NCBI GenBank assembly: GCA_021813685.1
Contig: JAKAJS010000011.1
Span: 1-36,548, forward strand
Direction of reading: 5' to 3'
DNA length: 36,548 nucleotides
Source of the DNA: Deltaproteobacteria bacterium
GTDB lineage: Bacteria; Desulfobacterota; Syntrophobacteria; Syntrophobacterales; Syntrophobacteraceae
The notes under the pieces were generated by a model, which was given only the letters and a program-made list of their open reading frames with translations, did not search any database and was not told the DNA's origin. Position numbers and translations under genes: made by a program. The first letter of the stretch is position 1; every line of letters begins with the position of its first letter. Below are positions 23,948 to 33,358 of the stretch, in pieces.

Positions 23948-25621
23948 CTACATTTTTTCGGGGGCCGTTACGCCCAGAAGCGACAGGGCGTTTGCTATGA
24001 CTTCTTTTATCGCCAGGGCCAGGCAGAGCCGCGCCCTGGTGAGTTCGACATCCTCGCCCAGGATGCGGTTATCATGGTAGTAGCCGTGGAAAAGCGACAC
24101 CAGCTGGTGGAGATAGTAGGGAATGTAGTGCGGTTGGAGCGAGCGCACGCACTCGGCTACCACCTCGGGATACTCTGCCAGCAGTTTCATTATTTCAAAT
24201 TCTTCCCGAACCTGCAAGAGGTGCAGGGTTTCATCGGCCGCCCGGCGCCAGTCGAATTCCAGACCGCGTTCGCGAGCCACCTCGAAAATGCTGCAAAGGC
24301 GTGCGTGCGCATACTGGACGTAGAAAACCGGGTTGTCGTTACTGCGGGATTTGGCCACTTCGAGATCGAAGTCGAGCGGGCTATCCGTGCGGCGGGTGAG
24401 AAAAAGAAAGCGTGTGGCGTCTTTTCCCACCTCGTCGACGACCTCGCGCAAGGTAACAAACTCTCCTCCGCGCGTGCTCATGGCAACAGGCTGGCCGCCC
24501 CGCAAAAGGTTTACCAGCTGCACCAGGACGATCCGCAGCGCATCCCTGCTTCCCCCCATCGCCTGGACACCGGCGAGCATTCTTTCGATGTAGCCGTGGT
24601 GGTCGGCGCCCCACACGTCGATGACGGTCTGGAAGCCTCGTTCGAATTTATTGCGGTGGTAGGCCAGGTCTGCGGCAAAATAGGTGCTCGCACCGTTTGC
24701 CCGCACCACGACCCGGTCCTTCTCGTCGCCGAAGGCGGTGCTTTTAAACCAGACCGCCCCTTCTTTTTCGTAGATAAATCCACTCTCCCGCAGGGAGTCG
24801 ATACTCTTTTGAATCAGCCCCCCGTCGTGGAGTTCGCGCTCGCTGAACCATTTGTCGAACCGAACGCCGAATTGATCGAGATCTTCCCGGATTCCCTCGA
24901 AGATGCGCCTGGAGGCATACTCGGTAAAAACGGGGAGCGCCTCTTCCAAAGAGGAGGCGCGAAAGGCTTCGCCCCGCTCGGAGATAAACTCCCGGGCGAG
25001 CTCGCGCATGTACTCCCCCCGATAGTGGTTATCGGGAAATTCGATTTTTTCGCCAAGCTCCTGCCGGTAACGGTAATAGAGGCTTCGCCCCAGGGTCTCC
25101 ATCTGGTTTCCGGCATCATTTATGTAATACTCGCGCTGGACCCGGCAGCCGCGGGCTTCGAGCAGATTGGCCAGCACATCGCCTATGGCCGCTCCCCTGC
25201 CATGGCCGATGTGGAGGGGTCCGGTAGGGTTTGCGCTCACAAACTCGACCTGAACGGCCGACCCCTCTCCGGCTTCGAGCCTGCCAAACTTACGCGGCTC
25301 CTCCAGAACCTGACGCAGAGTGCCATACCAGGCGGAAGGGCTGATGAAAAAATTGATAAATCCCGGCCCCGCTATCTCGACCTTATCGAGCAGGCCGCCG
25401 GAATCGTCGAGGTTTGCGATGATCTCGGAGGCGATCTGTCTGGGGTTTTGCTTCAGCCGCTTGGCAAGAGCAAATGCAAAATTCGAAGCATAATCCCCGT
25501 GCCCCGGGTTCCTGGGAATGTCGAGTTCTATATTCAGCTCGGCCTCCACATCCCGGTAGCCGGCAACGGAGCCCGCAGACCGGGCTATCATGGACTTGAG
25601 GCGCTCGCGAACGGTAGTCAT
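23948..25621 (-). CDS. argS: Arginine--tRNA ligase
   Basis: Class I synthetase charging tRNA-Arg. The 557-residue product has the ArgRS N-terminal add-on domain, HIGH at residues 137-140 (ANPTGPLHIGHGR), the second signature in VAMSTRGGEF in place of KMSKS, and the C-terminal DALR anticodon domain (YAHARLCSIF, then ending in ALSLLGVTAPEKM). ATG 25621 is preferred over the in-frame TTG at 25648 that overlaps the upstream stop, because ArgRS proteins start near TTVRERLKSMI. It is 23 bp downstream of the single-domain response regulator and co-oriented with it. Confidence 0.96.
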   Translation of the reverse strand: MTTVRERLKSMIARSAGSVAGYRDVEAELNIELDIPRNPGHGDYASNFAFALAKRLKQNPRQIASEIIANLDDSGGLLDKVEIAGPGFINFFISPSAWYGTLRQVLEEPRKFGRLEAGEGSAVQVEFVSANPTGPLHIGHGRGAAIGDVLANLLEARGCRVQREYYINDAGNQMETLGRSLYYRYRQELGEKIEFPDNHYRGEYMRELAREFISERGEAFRASSLEEALPVFTEYASRRIFEGIREDLDQFGVRFDKWFSERELHDGGLIQKSIDSLRESGFIYEKEGAVWFKSTAFGDEKDRVVVRANGASTYFAADLAYHRNKFERGFQTVIDVWGADHHGYIERMLAGVQAMGGSRDALRIVLVQLVNLLRGGQPVAMSTRGGEFVTLREVVDEVGKDATRFLFLTRRTDSPLDFDLEVAKSRSNDNPVFYVQYAHARLCSIFEVARERGLEFDWRRAADETLHLLQVREEFEIMKLLAEYPEVVAECVRSLQPHYIPYYLHQLVSLFHGYYHDNRILGEDVELTRARLCLALAIKEVIANALSLLGVTAPEKM

Positions 25622-25644
25622 TTTCTGTAGATTTTCCACTGGGA

Positions 25645-26010
25645 TCAATCCGGAAGCCTGGTTTCCAGAGCCATGGCGATTTTCTTCTTCAGCTCGGTCA
25701 AGTCAAAACTTTTCACGACGTAAAAATCGGCGGCAATCGACTTCATGTCCTCTTTGAAGGTATCGTAGGCAGTCGAGAGTATCACCGGCAGGTCATAGAA
25801 CTGGTTTCGGATATCCTGAAGCAGGTCCAGACCGTTGTAGTCGACCATTTTTATGTCCAAAACGACCAGATCCGGCTTTTCTTCCTCGATTTTTTCGAGA
25901 AGTTTGTAACCGCTTTCCGCCGTGATGACCTCATAGCCGGCTTCCTTCAGTTCTTCCGAATACAGGAGCCTGATATGTTCCTCATCATCGACAACAAGGA
26001 TTTTCGGCAT
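25645..26010 (-). CDS. Single-domain response regulator (receiver only)
   Basis: The 121-residue product is a lone CheY/Spo0F-like receiver: acidic Asp8-Asp9-Glu10, phospho-acceptor Asp52 in VLDIKM, Thr80 in LSTAYD and Lys100 in VVKSFD. There is no output domain, so it must act by protein contact or as a phosphorelay step. It lies 3 bp after the glycosyltransferase gene and 23 bp before argS, all on one strand, so co-transcription is likely. No histidine kinase is in the window; its partner is unknown. Confidence 0.92.
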   Translation of the reverse strand: MPKILVVDDEEHIRLLYSEELKEAGYEVITAESGYKLLEKIEEEKPDLVVLDIKMVDYNGLDLLQDIRNQFYDLPVILSTAYDTFKEDMKSIAADFYVVKSFDLTELKKKIAMALETRLPD

Positions 26011-26013
26011 TGC

Positions 26014-27243
26014 TCAGCCCCTTTCTCCCTTTGTCCACGTCTTTATAAGATAAGATTTATTTTCCTCAAACATCATGCACTCGTTTTCAATGTACTCCTC
26101 GGCCTGCTGCAGCGACATTCTCCAAATCTTTTTGACGTAGGAGACGACCTTACCGACATAGAGGGGGTGCAGGCCTTCGACCAGATCCTTTCTGTCCTGC
26201 TCCGACATGCCGCGATAGGCGACCGCTGAGTCGAAAAGGATAGTCATCCAGGTCTGCGTCGGCAAGGAAAAATGCTGGAGGCCGATCGACCTGATTTCCT
26301 GGAGCTTTCGGGCCACGATGGGGCCGTAGACATGCTCCCAGAGCCTGTAGTATTTGTCGAAGCCCTCCATGAACACCTGATGGAGTCCTTCGGGGTTGAC
26401 GTCTACCGGAAGAGGGGTGTCGACCTCCTGAAGGTCTGTGCCAAAAAGGGCGGTGGGTTTGCTCCATTTGACCAGAGGCCAGTAACTGTCATAGACCTCC
26501 ATGAGGTCGAAAATAGTTCCCACCGTTTCAGCAAACATCTGCGGCAGGTGCGTGTAGCGGCCCTTGAGCCGGTGCAGTTTGGGCGCACCCATGACGGCCT
26601 GAACGATCGGGAGCCGGGAGGCCAGCGCCATGTTGGCCATCCAGATGTCGATCCCCGAGTTGGCGACGGTATCGCTCCAGAAAGGCGCGTCCAGATAGAG
26701 GTCGAGCAGCTTGGGGCTGAATCCATAGTCGCCCGCGTTGGACTGCCGCACACGCCGGCCATAGAGGCATCGAAAGAGAGGATAAACTATCGAGTTCGAC
26801 AAAAAGGTTTCATACTTGTGACGTTCGTAGAGCGGGCAAACAAACCCGGCGCCCTTGAGGACCGGTGCCACGAGATTTCTCACCCACACGGGGGAAATGT
26901 TTCGGATATCGGCTTCCAGGACCATCAAGGCCTTGGGGTTGAGCTGGCGGGCCTTTTCAAAGAAATTGCGAATGTTTCTTCCCTTGCCCGATTCCCCTGG
27001 TTGTGTGGAAAGATAGAGTTTGGCCGCCGTGCCCGGCGCGGAGAAAAAAGCCTCCCGCGTGCCGTCGGAGGAATGGTTGTCGCAATTTATGATGGCGCAA
27101 CTCATCCCCGGGAAATGCTCGCTCAGGCCCTTATCCACCCGAGCGGCAGCCCCGGCTATGTTTCCCGCCTCATTCACCGAAGGGATGCCCACGATGATAT
27201 CGGCCTGGGTAATTTGCCCTGGATTTTCTTCATAAAAGGCCAT
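26014..27243 (-). CDS. GT-A glycosyltransferase, related to family 2 / mannosylglycerate-synthase-like enzymes
   Basis: The 409-residue soluble protein begins with a GT-A nucleotide-sugar fold: IIVGIPSVNEAGNI (16-29), CDNHSSDGT, a GESGKGRNIRNFF loop and the metal-binding acidic motif LEADIRNI (near residue 110). NSGIDIWMANMAL follows, reminiscent of the SDWGIDT acceptor-site segment of Rhodothermus mannosylglycerate synthase, as does the overall order of motifs. The sugar acceptor could be glycerate or phosphoglycerate (compatible solutes); this is inference. No membrane segments are seen. It sits 3 bp after hflC and 3 bp before the receiver gene. Confidence 0.7.
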   Translation of the reverse strand: MAFYEENPGQITQADIIVGIPSVNEAGNIAGAAARVDKGLSEHFPGMSCAIINCDNHSSDGTREAFFSAPGTAAKLYLSTQPGESGKGRNIRNFFEKARQLNPKALMVLEADIRNISPVWVRNLVAPVLKGAGFVCPLYERHKYETFLSNSIVYPLFRCLYGRRVRQSNAGDYGFSPKLLDLYLDAPFWSDTVANSGIDIWMANMALASRLPIVQAVMGAPKLHRLKGRYTHLPQMFAETVGTIFDLMEVYDSYWPLVKWSKPTALFGTDLQEVDTPLPVDVNPEGLHQVFMEGFDKYYRLWEHVYGPIVARKLQEIRSIGLQHFSLPTQTWMTILFDSAVAYRGMSEQDRKDLVEGLHPLYVGKVVSYVKKIWRMSLQQAEEYIENECMMFEENKSYLIKTWTKGERG

Positions 27244-27246
27244 GGC

Positions 27247-28281
27247 TTACCTCGCACTCAGCTTTTTGGCGTCAGGCGTCTCTCCTGCGCCCTTCAGAGC
27301 TTTTACAGGCGGCGCCCCTGCGCCCTTCAGGTATTTGAAAACATCCGAGTCGGTACTGAGCAAAAACGAGCTGTTTTTCTTGAAATCGCCGTAAAGATTC
27401 AACGTCTTGTACAGAGAGAAAAACTCGGGGTCTTTGCCGTAGGCGGCCGCATAGATGCTGGTCACCTGCGCGTCGGCTTTCCCGCGGATTTCCTGCGATT
27501 GCTTGTAGGCCTTGGATCTGAGCTTGGCCAACTCCAGGTCCATCTGGCCCAGGATCGCGGCCTTTTCCCCGTTTCCCTCGGACCGATACTGGGCGGCAAT
27601 CCGTTTTCTCTCGGAAATCATCCGCTGGTAGACCGAATTGCGCACCGACTGGACGTAGTTGATGCGCGTAATACGGATGTCGACCAGTTTCATCCCGAAT
27701 TCGGAGATGAGTTTGGAGGCGTCCGCCACCATGTCGCGGGTGATTATCTCGCGTCCTTTCTTGAGCTGATAGTTGTCGGAGGTGCTCGCATATCCGGGGC
27801 CGGACACCAGGGGCTCGGGAACCCCCGACTGCAGGAACTGCTCTTTGGCCTTCTCCCAGCCCTTGCTCCTGACCAGCTCCACCAGGTCGTTATCCGAAAC
27901 ATTATCGCGCACAACCGAGTCGATTATTCCATCCAAACGACTCTGCGCCGTCTGGAAATTTCCCACCCGCTCCATGAAAAGCAGCGGGTTGGCTATTTTC
28001 CAGCGGGCCGTCGTATCCACCCAGATATATTTTTTGTCCCGGGTGGCGATCTGGTCCGGACGTCCGTCCCAAGCCAGAATGCGTTTGTCGAAATAGTTGG
28101 CCGTCTGAATGAAGGGGAGTTTGACATGAAGGCCGGCCCGGGTAATCGGCTTGCCGATGGGGCGGCCGAACTGGGTGATCACCACCTGCTCGGTTTGAGT
28201 CACCACGTATAAAGAAGACCAGGCAACGGCTGCCAGAACGATTACTGCCGGTACAGCCATTTTGACCCAGCGTGGAATCAT
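27247..28281 (-). CDS. hflC: HflC, modulator of FtsH protease
   Basis: The 344-residue product has an N-terminal membrane anchor (about 8-27) followed by a SPFH/band-7 domain: VVTQTEQVVITQFGRPIG, KLPFIQ and RILAWDGRPDQI. A helical region follows, including SERKRIAAQYRSEGNGEK, which is typical of HflC. With HflK it forms a large periplasm-facing cage around FtsH and limits its proteolysis. GTG at 28311 overlaps the hflK stop, but ATG 28281 is preferred: GGAAAGGA lies about 8 bases before it and HflC proteins start just before the anchor. The C-terminal tail after about residue 310 is rich in Lys/Ala/Gly and has a short repeat (LKGAGAPPVKALKGAGE). Confidence 0.93.
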   Translation of the reverse strand: MIPRWVKMAVPAVIVLAAVAWSSLYVVTQTEQVVITQFGRPIGKPITRAGLHVKLPFIQTANYFDKRILAWDGRPDQIATRDKKYIWVDTTARWKIANPLLFMERVGNFQTAQSRLDGIIDSVVRDNVSDNDLVELVRSKGWEKAKEQFLQSGVPEPLVSGPGYASTSDNYQLKKGREIITRDMVADASKLISEFGMKLVDIRITRINYVQSVRNSVYQRMISERKRIAAQYRSEGNGEKAAILGQMDLELAKLRSKAYKQSQEIRGKADAQVTSIYAAAYGKDPEFFSLYKTLNLYGDFKKNSSFLLSTDSDVFKYLKGAGAPPVKALKGAGETPDAKKLSAR

Positions 28282-28310
28282 GCTATTTTCCTTTCCATAT
28301 CCTGCCGGCA

Positions 28311-29387
28311 CTACTTACCGGCCGAAAGATCGGCCGCTTTGCCGTTCTTTGCCCCGAGATGTCCCAGGTCGAGCAGCGGCAGAATGCCTTTCTCCGAACT
28401 GTCGACAACGTAGAGATGACCGGCTCTACCCATTATATTCCCGAACGAGTCGAGATACATCCTGCTGCGGGTAATGTCGGGGGCCTTTTGATACTGGGCA
28501 AGAATATCGAGGAAACGCTGCGCCTTGCCTTCCGCCTTGTTCACCCGCTCGGCCGCATAGGCTTGTGCCCTGGCGACCGTCTGTTTGGCCTGGCCGACGG
28601 CTTCGGGAATTTTTTCGTTGTAGGTTTGCTCGGCCTCGTTAATGGTTCGCGCCTTGTCCTGCTTGGCTTCGTTGACCTCGTTGAAAGCCGGCTGGACAGG
28701 CTTCGGGGGATTTACGTCCTGGAGCTTCACGGCCACGATCTGCAGCCCGGTCCCATAGGTGTCCATGATGTGCTGGATTTCCTTCTGACACTCGATGGCT
28801 ATGGCCGCCCTGCCCGTAGTCAATACATCGTCGGCATAATGATCTCCAACGATCTGGCGCATCACAGCCTGGGAGATATCGTCGAGGGTAGCCGTCACCC
28901 CTTTGACGTCAAACATATATTTCACCGGGTTTCGTATCATGTACTGGACCGTCCAGTGAACGTTCACGACGTCGAGGTCTCCGCTAAGCATCATCGATTC
29001 GCTTTCATACCCCGCTGTCGTAAACTCCGAGCGTACGCCCGGCCGGGTGGTGCGATATCCGTATTCGCGCTGGAGCACCTTGCCGGTCACTACCTTGGTC
29101 ACCGTATCGACTCCGAAAGGGATCATGAAATGAAGGCCTGCGCCCGCGGTGCCGATGTATTTGCCGAATCGTTGAATTACAGCGGTTTGCTGGGGTTGGA
29201 CCGTGTAGTAGGAATTGAAAAAGATAAAAAGAACAAGGGCCGCCCCGACGATCGTGGCGAGCCAGCGAAGAGAAGGACCGGGCGCTTGCTTGAAACGCCC
29301 GGCAAGCCACCTCAGGACCTCTTCGAAATCCTGCGGCGGACCGCCCGTCTGAGGCGCCCTTCTTTCGGGCGGCCTTTCCCAATCCAT
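28311..29387 (-). CDS. hflK: HflK, modulator of FtsH protease
   Basis: The 358-residue product has the Pro/Gly-rich N-terminus typical of HflK (DWERPPERRAPQTGG), one membrane helix (about 44-62) and the SPFH domain: YTVQPQQTAVIQRFGKY, GLHFMIPFGVDTV, and a long helical segment with NEAEQTYNEKIPEA and KAEGKAQRF. ATG 29387 is preferred over TTG 29411 because GGGGGAGGA stands 5-13 bases before it. It heads the run hflK-hflC-glycosyltransferase-receiver-argS-SPOR, with a promoter at 29498-29526. It acts with HflC at the inner membrane. Confidence 0.93.
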   Translation of the reverse strand: MDWERPPERRAPQTGGPPQDFEEVLRWLAGRFKQAPGPSLRWLATIVGAALVLFIFFNSYYTVQPQQTAVIQRFGKYIGTAGAGLHFMIPFGVDTVTKVVTGKVLQREYGYRTTRPGVRSEFTTAGYESESMMLSGDLDVVNVHWTVQYMIRNPVKYMFDVKGVTATLDDISQAVMRQIVGDHYADDVLTTGRAAIAIECQKEIQHIMDTYGTGLQIVAVKLQDVNPPKPVQPAFNEVNEAKQDKARTINEAEQTYNEKIPEAVGQAKQTVARAQAYAAERVNKAEGKAQRFLDILAQYQKAPDITRSRMYLDSFGNIMGRAGHLYVVDSSEKGILPLLDLGHLGAKNGKAADLSAGK

Positions 29388-29768
29388 AAAAATCCTCCCC
29401 CGCGGAAGCAAGACTGCCTTCGCGGTAAATGTCCGCCGAGGGCTTCGAAACCGCCCCCGCCTGAAAATAAGCCTTTCGTTTTACGCACAATCCGGGAACT
29501 CTAAATTGGATACCCGACAAAGTCAAGAATTCACCGGACAAAGCCTTGAGTGGCTTTTCCGGTAAAAGCTTCGCCCCGTGCCGCAGGAATCGCTCATTTG
29601 GGGGAATCAATTATTTTTAATGCGCGTAAAGTGTGGTATTAAAAGTTTAAAACAGTATCCATTCGGAAACCACGAAACGCGTCGGGTGATTCGAAACCGG
29701 GTCCCCTTCCCTTATGGGGGTATAGGTATTTGCCCGCGGCGTATACAGAAATGGGAGAGAAGAAGCGA
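29388..29768. other. Divergent promoter region between hflK and folC
   Basis: These 381 bases separate the divergent hflK and folC genes. A clear hflK promoter lies at 29498-29526. For folC, no good promoter was found, though an AT-rich patch at 29610-29660 is the likeliest site. No coding frame or RNA gene was recognised. Confidence 0.4.
29498..29526 (-). promoter_or_regulatory. Sigma70-like promoter of hflK
   Basis: Minus-strand TTGACT (29526-29521), a 17-base spacer and TAGAGT (29503-29498) give a leader of about 100 bases before hflK. Matches to consensus are five of six and four of six. It would drive the whole six-gene run down to the SPOR gene. Confidence 0.5.
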
Positions 29769-31046
29769 GTGTCGGATTTCCAGCGATCTCTCGATTACCT
29801 TTACGGTCTGCAGAAGTTTGGCATAAAGTTCGGTTTGAACTGTACGGAAAATCTTCTCGCACGGGTTGGCGACCCGCACCGCAAACTCCGTTTCCTGCAT
29901 ATCGCCGGGACAAACGGCAAGGGTTCGACTGCGGCAATTCTCTCTCGCATCCTCGTAGAACACGGCGTTCGGGTCGGCCTGTATACCTCTCCGCACCTCG
30001 TGCGCTTCACCGAACGCTTCCGCATAGACGAGCAGGAAGTCTCGGCCGAGAGGATCCTTCAGGTTTTCGAAAAAATCCGCGCAACCCTGGATGAGAGTCA
30101 GCCGCCGACCTTTTTCGAGATGGTGACCGCGATGGCTTTTCTGTACTTCGCGGAGGAAGAAGTCGATCTGGCGATCATTGAAACGGGCATGGGAGGCCGG
30201 CTCGATGCGACAAACGTGATCACCCCCGAAGTCTGCGTCATCACCAATGTCGGCTTTGACCACCAGGAGTATCTGGGCGCAACGCTCTCTTCGATCGCCC
30301 GGGAAAAAGCGGGGATCATCAAAAAGGGGGTGCCGGTGGTGAGCGGCGTGTCGCAACCCGCGGCTCAGGGCATATTTAAGACCGCATGCATGGAAAAGTC
30401 CGCCCCGCTCTACCGCTTCAAGTCCGACTTTCGGGTGAGGCGAAACGCCAAAGGATCGTTTCAATACAGGGGGCTCGATTTCGAGCTGCCTTCGCTGTCG
30501 GTAAATCTCAAGGGGTCCCACCAGGTGGGAAACGCCGCCCTGGCGCTTGCCGCCCTCGAGGTGCTCGAGCGAAAACATCTGGTATTGCTTCGCCCGCACC
30601 TCATCCGCAACGCCATGCAGGAGGTCCGGTGGCCGGCTCGCCTGGAGATCCTGGGGAATACTCCGACCATCCTGCTCGATGGGGCACACAATCCCCAGGG
30701 TGCGGAGTCGCTTCGAGACGCTCTTCGGGAGACATTCTCCTACAAAAAACTTCACCTGGTAATCGGCATCATGGCCGATAAAGACATTTTGGGAATCCTG
30801 CGGCGCCTGCTCCCTTTGGCTGAGACGGCAATATTCACCAAACCCGTCTACGCACGGGCCGCAAATCCCGAAGAAATACGCAAGATGGCAAGGCCTTACA
30901 TACAGAGATGCTACGTCATTTCCGATCCGGCTTCCGCCATTGAGGAGGCAAAACATCTCGCAGGCCCGGAGGATCTCATCTGCATCACCGGCTCACTCTA
31001 TTTTGCCGGGGAGGTTAAACAGCTTTTCGGGGAGCCCGCCTTGTGA
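29769..31046 (+). CDS. folC: Folylpolyglutamate synthase / dihydrofolate synthase
   Basis: Mur-ligase-family enzyme that adds glutamate to dihydropteroate and to folates. The product of 425 residues has DYLYGLQKFGIKFGL at the N-terminus, the P-loop GTNGKGST (47-54), SPHLVRFTERFRI, ETGMGGRLDATNVI (about 141-154), the substrate-Mg region, and the C-terminal Mur domain with LLDGAHNPQGAESL. Two starts compete: ATG 29751 lacks a ribosome binding site, while GTG 29769 has GGGAGAG nine bases upstream and fits the family start. The stop overlaps the lptD GTG start, an unusual but tight pairing. Confidence 0.93.
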   Translation: MSDFQRSLDYLYGLQKFGIKFGLNCTENLLARVGDPHRKLRFLHIAGTNGKGSTAAILSRILVEHGVRVGLYTSPHLVRFTERFRIDEQEVSAERILQVFEKIRATLDESQPPTFFEMVTAMAFLYFAEEEVDLAIIETGMGGRLDATNVITPEVCVITNVGFDHQEYLGATLSSIAREKAGIIKKGVPVVSGVSQPAAQGIFKTACMEKSAPLYRFKSDFRVRRNAKGSFQYRGLDFELPSLSVNLKGSHQVGNAALALAALEVLERKHLVLLRPHLIRNAMQEVRWPARLEILGNTPTILLDGAHNPQGAESLRDALRETFSYKKLHLVIGIMADKDILGILRRLLPLAETAIFTKPVYARAANPEEIRKMARPYIQRCYVISDPASAIEEAKHLAGPEDLICITGSLYFAGEVKQLFGEPAL

Positions 31047-33358
31047 GCAAAGTCTTTGGAAAGCAACTTTTGTGGAGCCTGGGGCTTTTTTTGTGCGCAC
31101 TCGCCCCGGGAATGTGGCTGTGTGGTCAGACCCTGGCCGCCCAACCGCCCTCGCCGCTTGCCGCAACCGCGGCCGTCGGTCGAGCGAAAATTCCCTGGAC
31201 AATCCACGCGGACAAGCTGGTCTATAACGAAGCCAAGCACACGTATGAAGCCGAAGGGCACGTACGGCTCACCGCTACCGACAGGTCGATAGAAGCCGAC
31301 CGCGCCTCGGTGAACAACCTGTCGCGCCAAGCCGATCTGCACGGCAACGTCACGATCCGCTACGGCAGAAACTGGCTCAAAGGCAGGCACATCGTCTGGA
31401 ACCTCGACACCGAAACCGGAACGATGAACCAGGGCATCATCTATTTTGCGGCCAACAATTTCTTCGTTCAGGGCGCCTCGATAGCCAAAACAGGCCCCAC
31501 CCGGTTTGAACTCGGGCAGGGCTTCATAACCAGCTGCAATCCCGCCGATCCCGCCTGGAAAGTCCAGTTCAAAAAGATGCAGGTGAACGTAGGGGGAACC
31601 GCCTACACTTCGGGCGCATCCTTTTGGGCCAAAGACTACCCTCTCGCCTATTGGCCGCTGGTGGAAATGCCCATCGAAACGCAGCGCCAGTCGGGTTTTT
31701 TGCTGCCCTTCGCCGGGGACTCCACCTTGAACGGTTTCCATTTTGAAATCCCTTACTACTGGGCCATACGTCCGGATATGGACGCTACTTTCTACGCCCA
31801 GTACTTTCAGAATCGCGGCTTCATGGGCGGCCTGGAATACCGGGTGAATAACCAGCAACTGGGCCAGGGGGTCTGGATGTTCGACTACCTGCAGGACCAG
31901 GCGAGCAAATCGTTTCTGGCCGAGCAGGGATATCCCTTTCAGACCTACGATAAGTATTGGGTGCGAGGCAAACAAAACTTCACTCTGCCCTGGGACATAG
32001 AGGGAAAAATCGACCTCGACTATGTGAGCGACCGCAATTTCCTCCAGGAATTCGCAAGCGGATCGAGCTCATTTTATAACTCCAACCGTGAATTTCTCGA
32101 TTATTTCAACCGGGGTCTTTTGTACGACCAGACCTCCCTGGTACGCGAATCCGACCTGTACCTGGAAAAAAGGGGTGACTCGGCCCTGCTCAGCATGGAC
32201 CTGCGATACTGGGAAAACCTGGAGAACACGATAAACAACGAAACGATCCAGAAGCTGCCCTCCTTTTACTATACCGTAATTCCAAGCTCTGTCGCCGGCA
32301 CGCCCTTGTATTACTCCCTGGACAGTTCGGCATTGAACTACTGGAGACAGGAGGGCGACAACGAGCAGCGGCTCGATTTGTATCCGCAGCTCTTTTCCCC
32401 GCTGCACTGGGGCAACTACCTCGACATCGAGCCTTCCGTAGGGATGCGAACCGACGCCTATTCGATCCAGTGGGATGAACCCACCGCGGCCGGCGACTAC
32501 GCGGTCCGCGAAGAACCCGATGTCGCCGTCAAAATGAGTTCACGCCTCAACAGGGTATACCCCGTCAACTTCTGGGGCTTTACCGCGGTTCAACACGCGA
32601 TCGAACCCGAAATCTCCTACGAGTATGCGACCCAGACCCTCAGCAGTCAAATCCCCCAGCTTGACCGACTGGACCTGGACCAGTCCAGAAACGGCATCCG
32701 CTACGGGTTTACCACCTTTCTTACCGGTAAGCAGATCGCTCCCGGCGCCTCCGGGACCCCCGCGGTCACCTATGCGGAGATTGCCCGGCTGCGCGTTTTT
32801 CAGTTTTTCAATATCGAACCGCCCTCCCAACCCGATCCGCTTTTCGATACGGACACCCTGATGCCCGAAGGCTTTTCCCCCCTGGGGGTGAGGCTCGACC
32901 TCATGCCCATTCGCAACTGGTCTCTTTCCTACGATCTGGACTGGAGCGTCCGGTCGGGCGCGGGCGTGCAGGCCCAGGACCTTTCGGCTTCCTACACCGG
33001 AAGCCCGGGAAATATCTACCGAGTCGACTACGAACAGATTCCCAATCTCAATGTCAACGAAATTACCCTCGCAACTTATTTCAAAGTCTACGATCACATC
33101 TACCTCAACACCTACCACGATTACTCCTTTCAAAACGCTTTGTGGTTTACCCAGGGCTACGGGATCCGGTATGTGCAGGGGTGCTGGGGGCTCGGCCTGG
33201 GGTACGAACAGGTGGGATCCGACAACCGGTTTCTTTTCACGGTGGACCTCATGGGGATCGGCAGTGTGGGCAACCAGGCAACCTTTTTCGGAAAGCCCCG
33301 GTTCGGGGAGTCCTTTCCCGGCTATCAGCACCCGGAAACCTGGGTGCTTACGCGATAG
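31043..33358 (+). CDS. lptD: LPS-assembly outer-membrane protein LptD
   Basis: LptD inserts lipopolysaccharide into the outer leaflet with LptE. The 771-residue product has a signal peptide (hydrophobic residues 8-27, cleavage near 33), an N-terminal OstA/jellyroll domain (about 52-160, IHADKLVYNEAKHTYEAEGHV) continuing the LptA/C bridge, then a beta-barrel rich in alternating aromatic strands (PVNFWGFTAVQHAIEPEISY and a C-terminal VGNQATFFGKPRFG). Two cysteines only (28 and a mid-protein one near 167) precede the barrel, with one more near the C-terminus (GCWGLGLGYE). The start is GTG, overlapping the folC stop as GTGA. Confidence 0.92.
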   Translation: MSKVFGKQLLWSLGLFLCALAPGMWLCGQTLAAQPPSPLAATAAVGRAKIPWTIHADKLVYNEAKHTYEAEGHVRLTATDRSIEADRASVNNLSRQADLHGNVTIRYGRNWLKGRHIVWNLDTETGTMNQGIIYFAANNFFVQGASIAKTGPTRFELGQGFITSCNPADPAWKVQFKKMQVNVGGTAYTSGASFWAKDYPLAYWPLVEMPIETQRQSGFLLPFAGDSTLNGFHFEIPYYWAIRPDMDATFYAQYFQNRGFMGGLEYRVNNQQLGQGVWMFDYLQDQASKSFLAEQGYPFQTYDKYWVRGKQNFTLPWDIEGKIDLDYVSDRNFLQEFASGSSSFYNSNREFLDYFNRGLLYDQTSLVRESDLYLEKRGDSALLSMDLRYWENLENTINNETIQKLPSFYYTVIPSSVAGTPLYYSLDSSALNYWRQEGDNEQRLDLYPQLFSPLHWGNYLDIEPSVGMRTDAYSIQWDEPTAAGDYAVREEPDVAVKMSSRLNRVYPVNFWGFTAVQHAIEPEISYEYATQTLSSQIPQLDRLDLDQSRNGIRYGFTTFLTGKQIAPGASGTPAVTYAEIARLRVFQFFNIEPPSQPDPLFDTDTLMPEGFSPLGVRLDLMPIRNWSLSYDLDWSVRSGAGVQAQDLSASYTGSPGNIYRVDYEQIPNLNVNEITLATYFKVYDHIYLNTYHDYSFQNALWFTQGYGIRYVQGCWGLGLGYEQVGSDNRFLFTVDLMGIGSVGNQATFFGKPRFGESFPGYQHPETWVLTR

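Noticed and set aside
26272-28212. 646-codon open frame on the plus strand opposite the glycosyltransferase and hflC genes
   Set aside because: It is antisense to two well-recognised genes, its translation shows no known motifs, and long antisense frames are common in GC-rich DNA with this codon bias.
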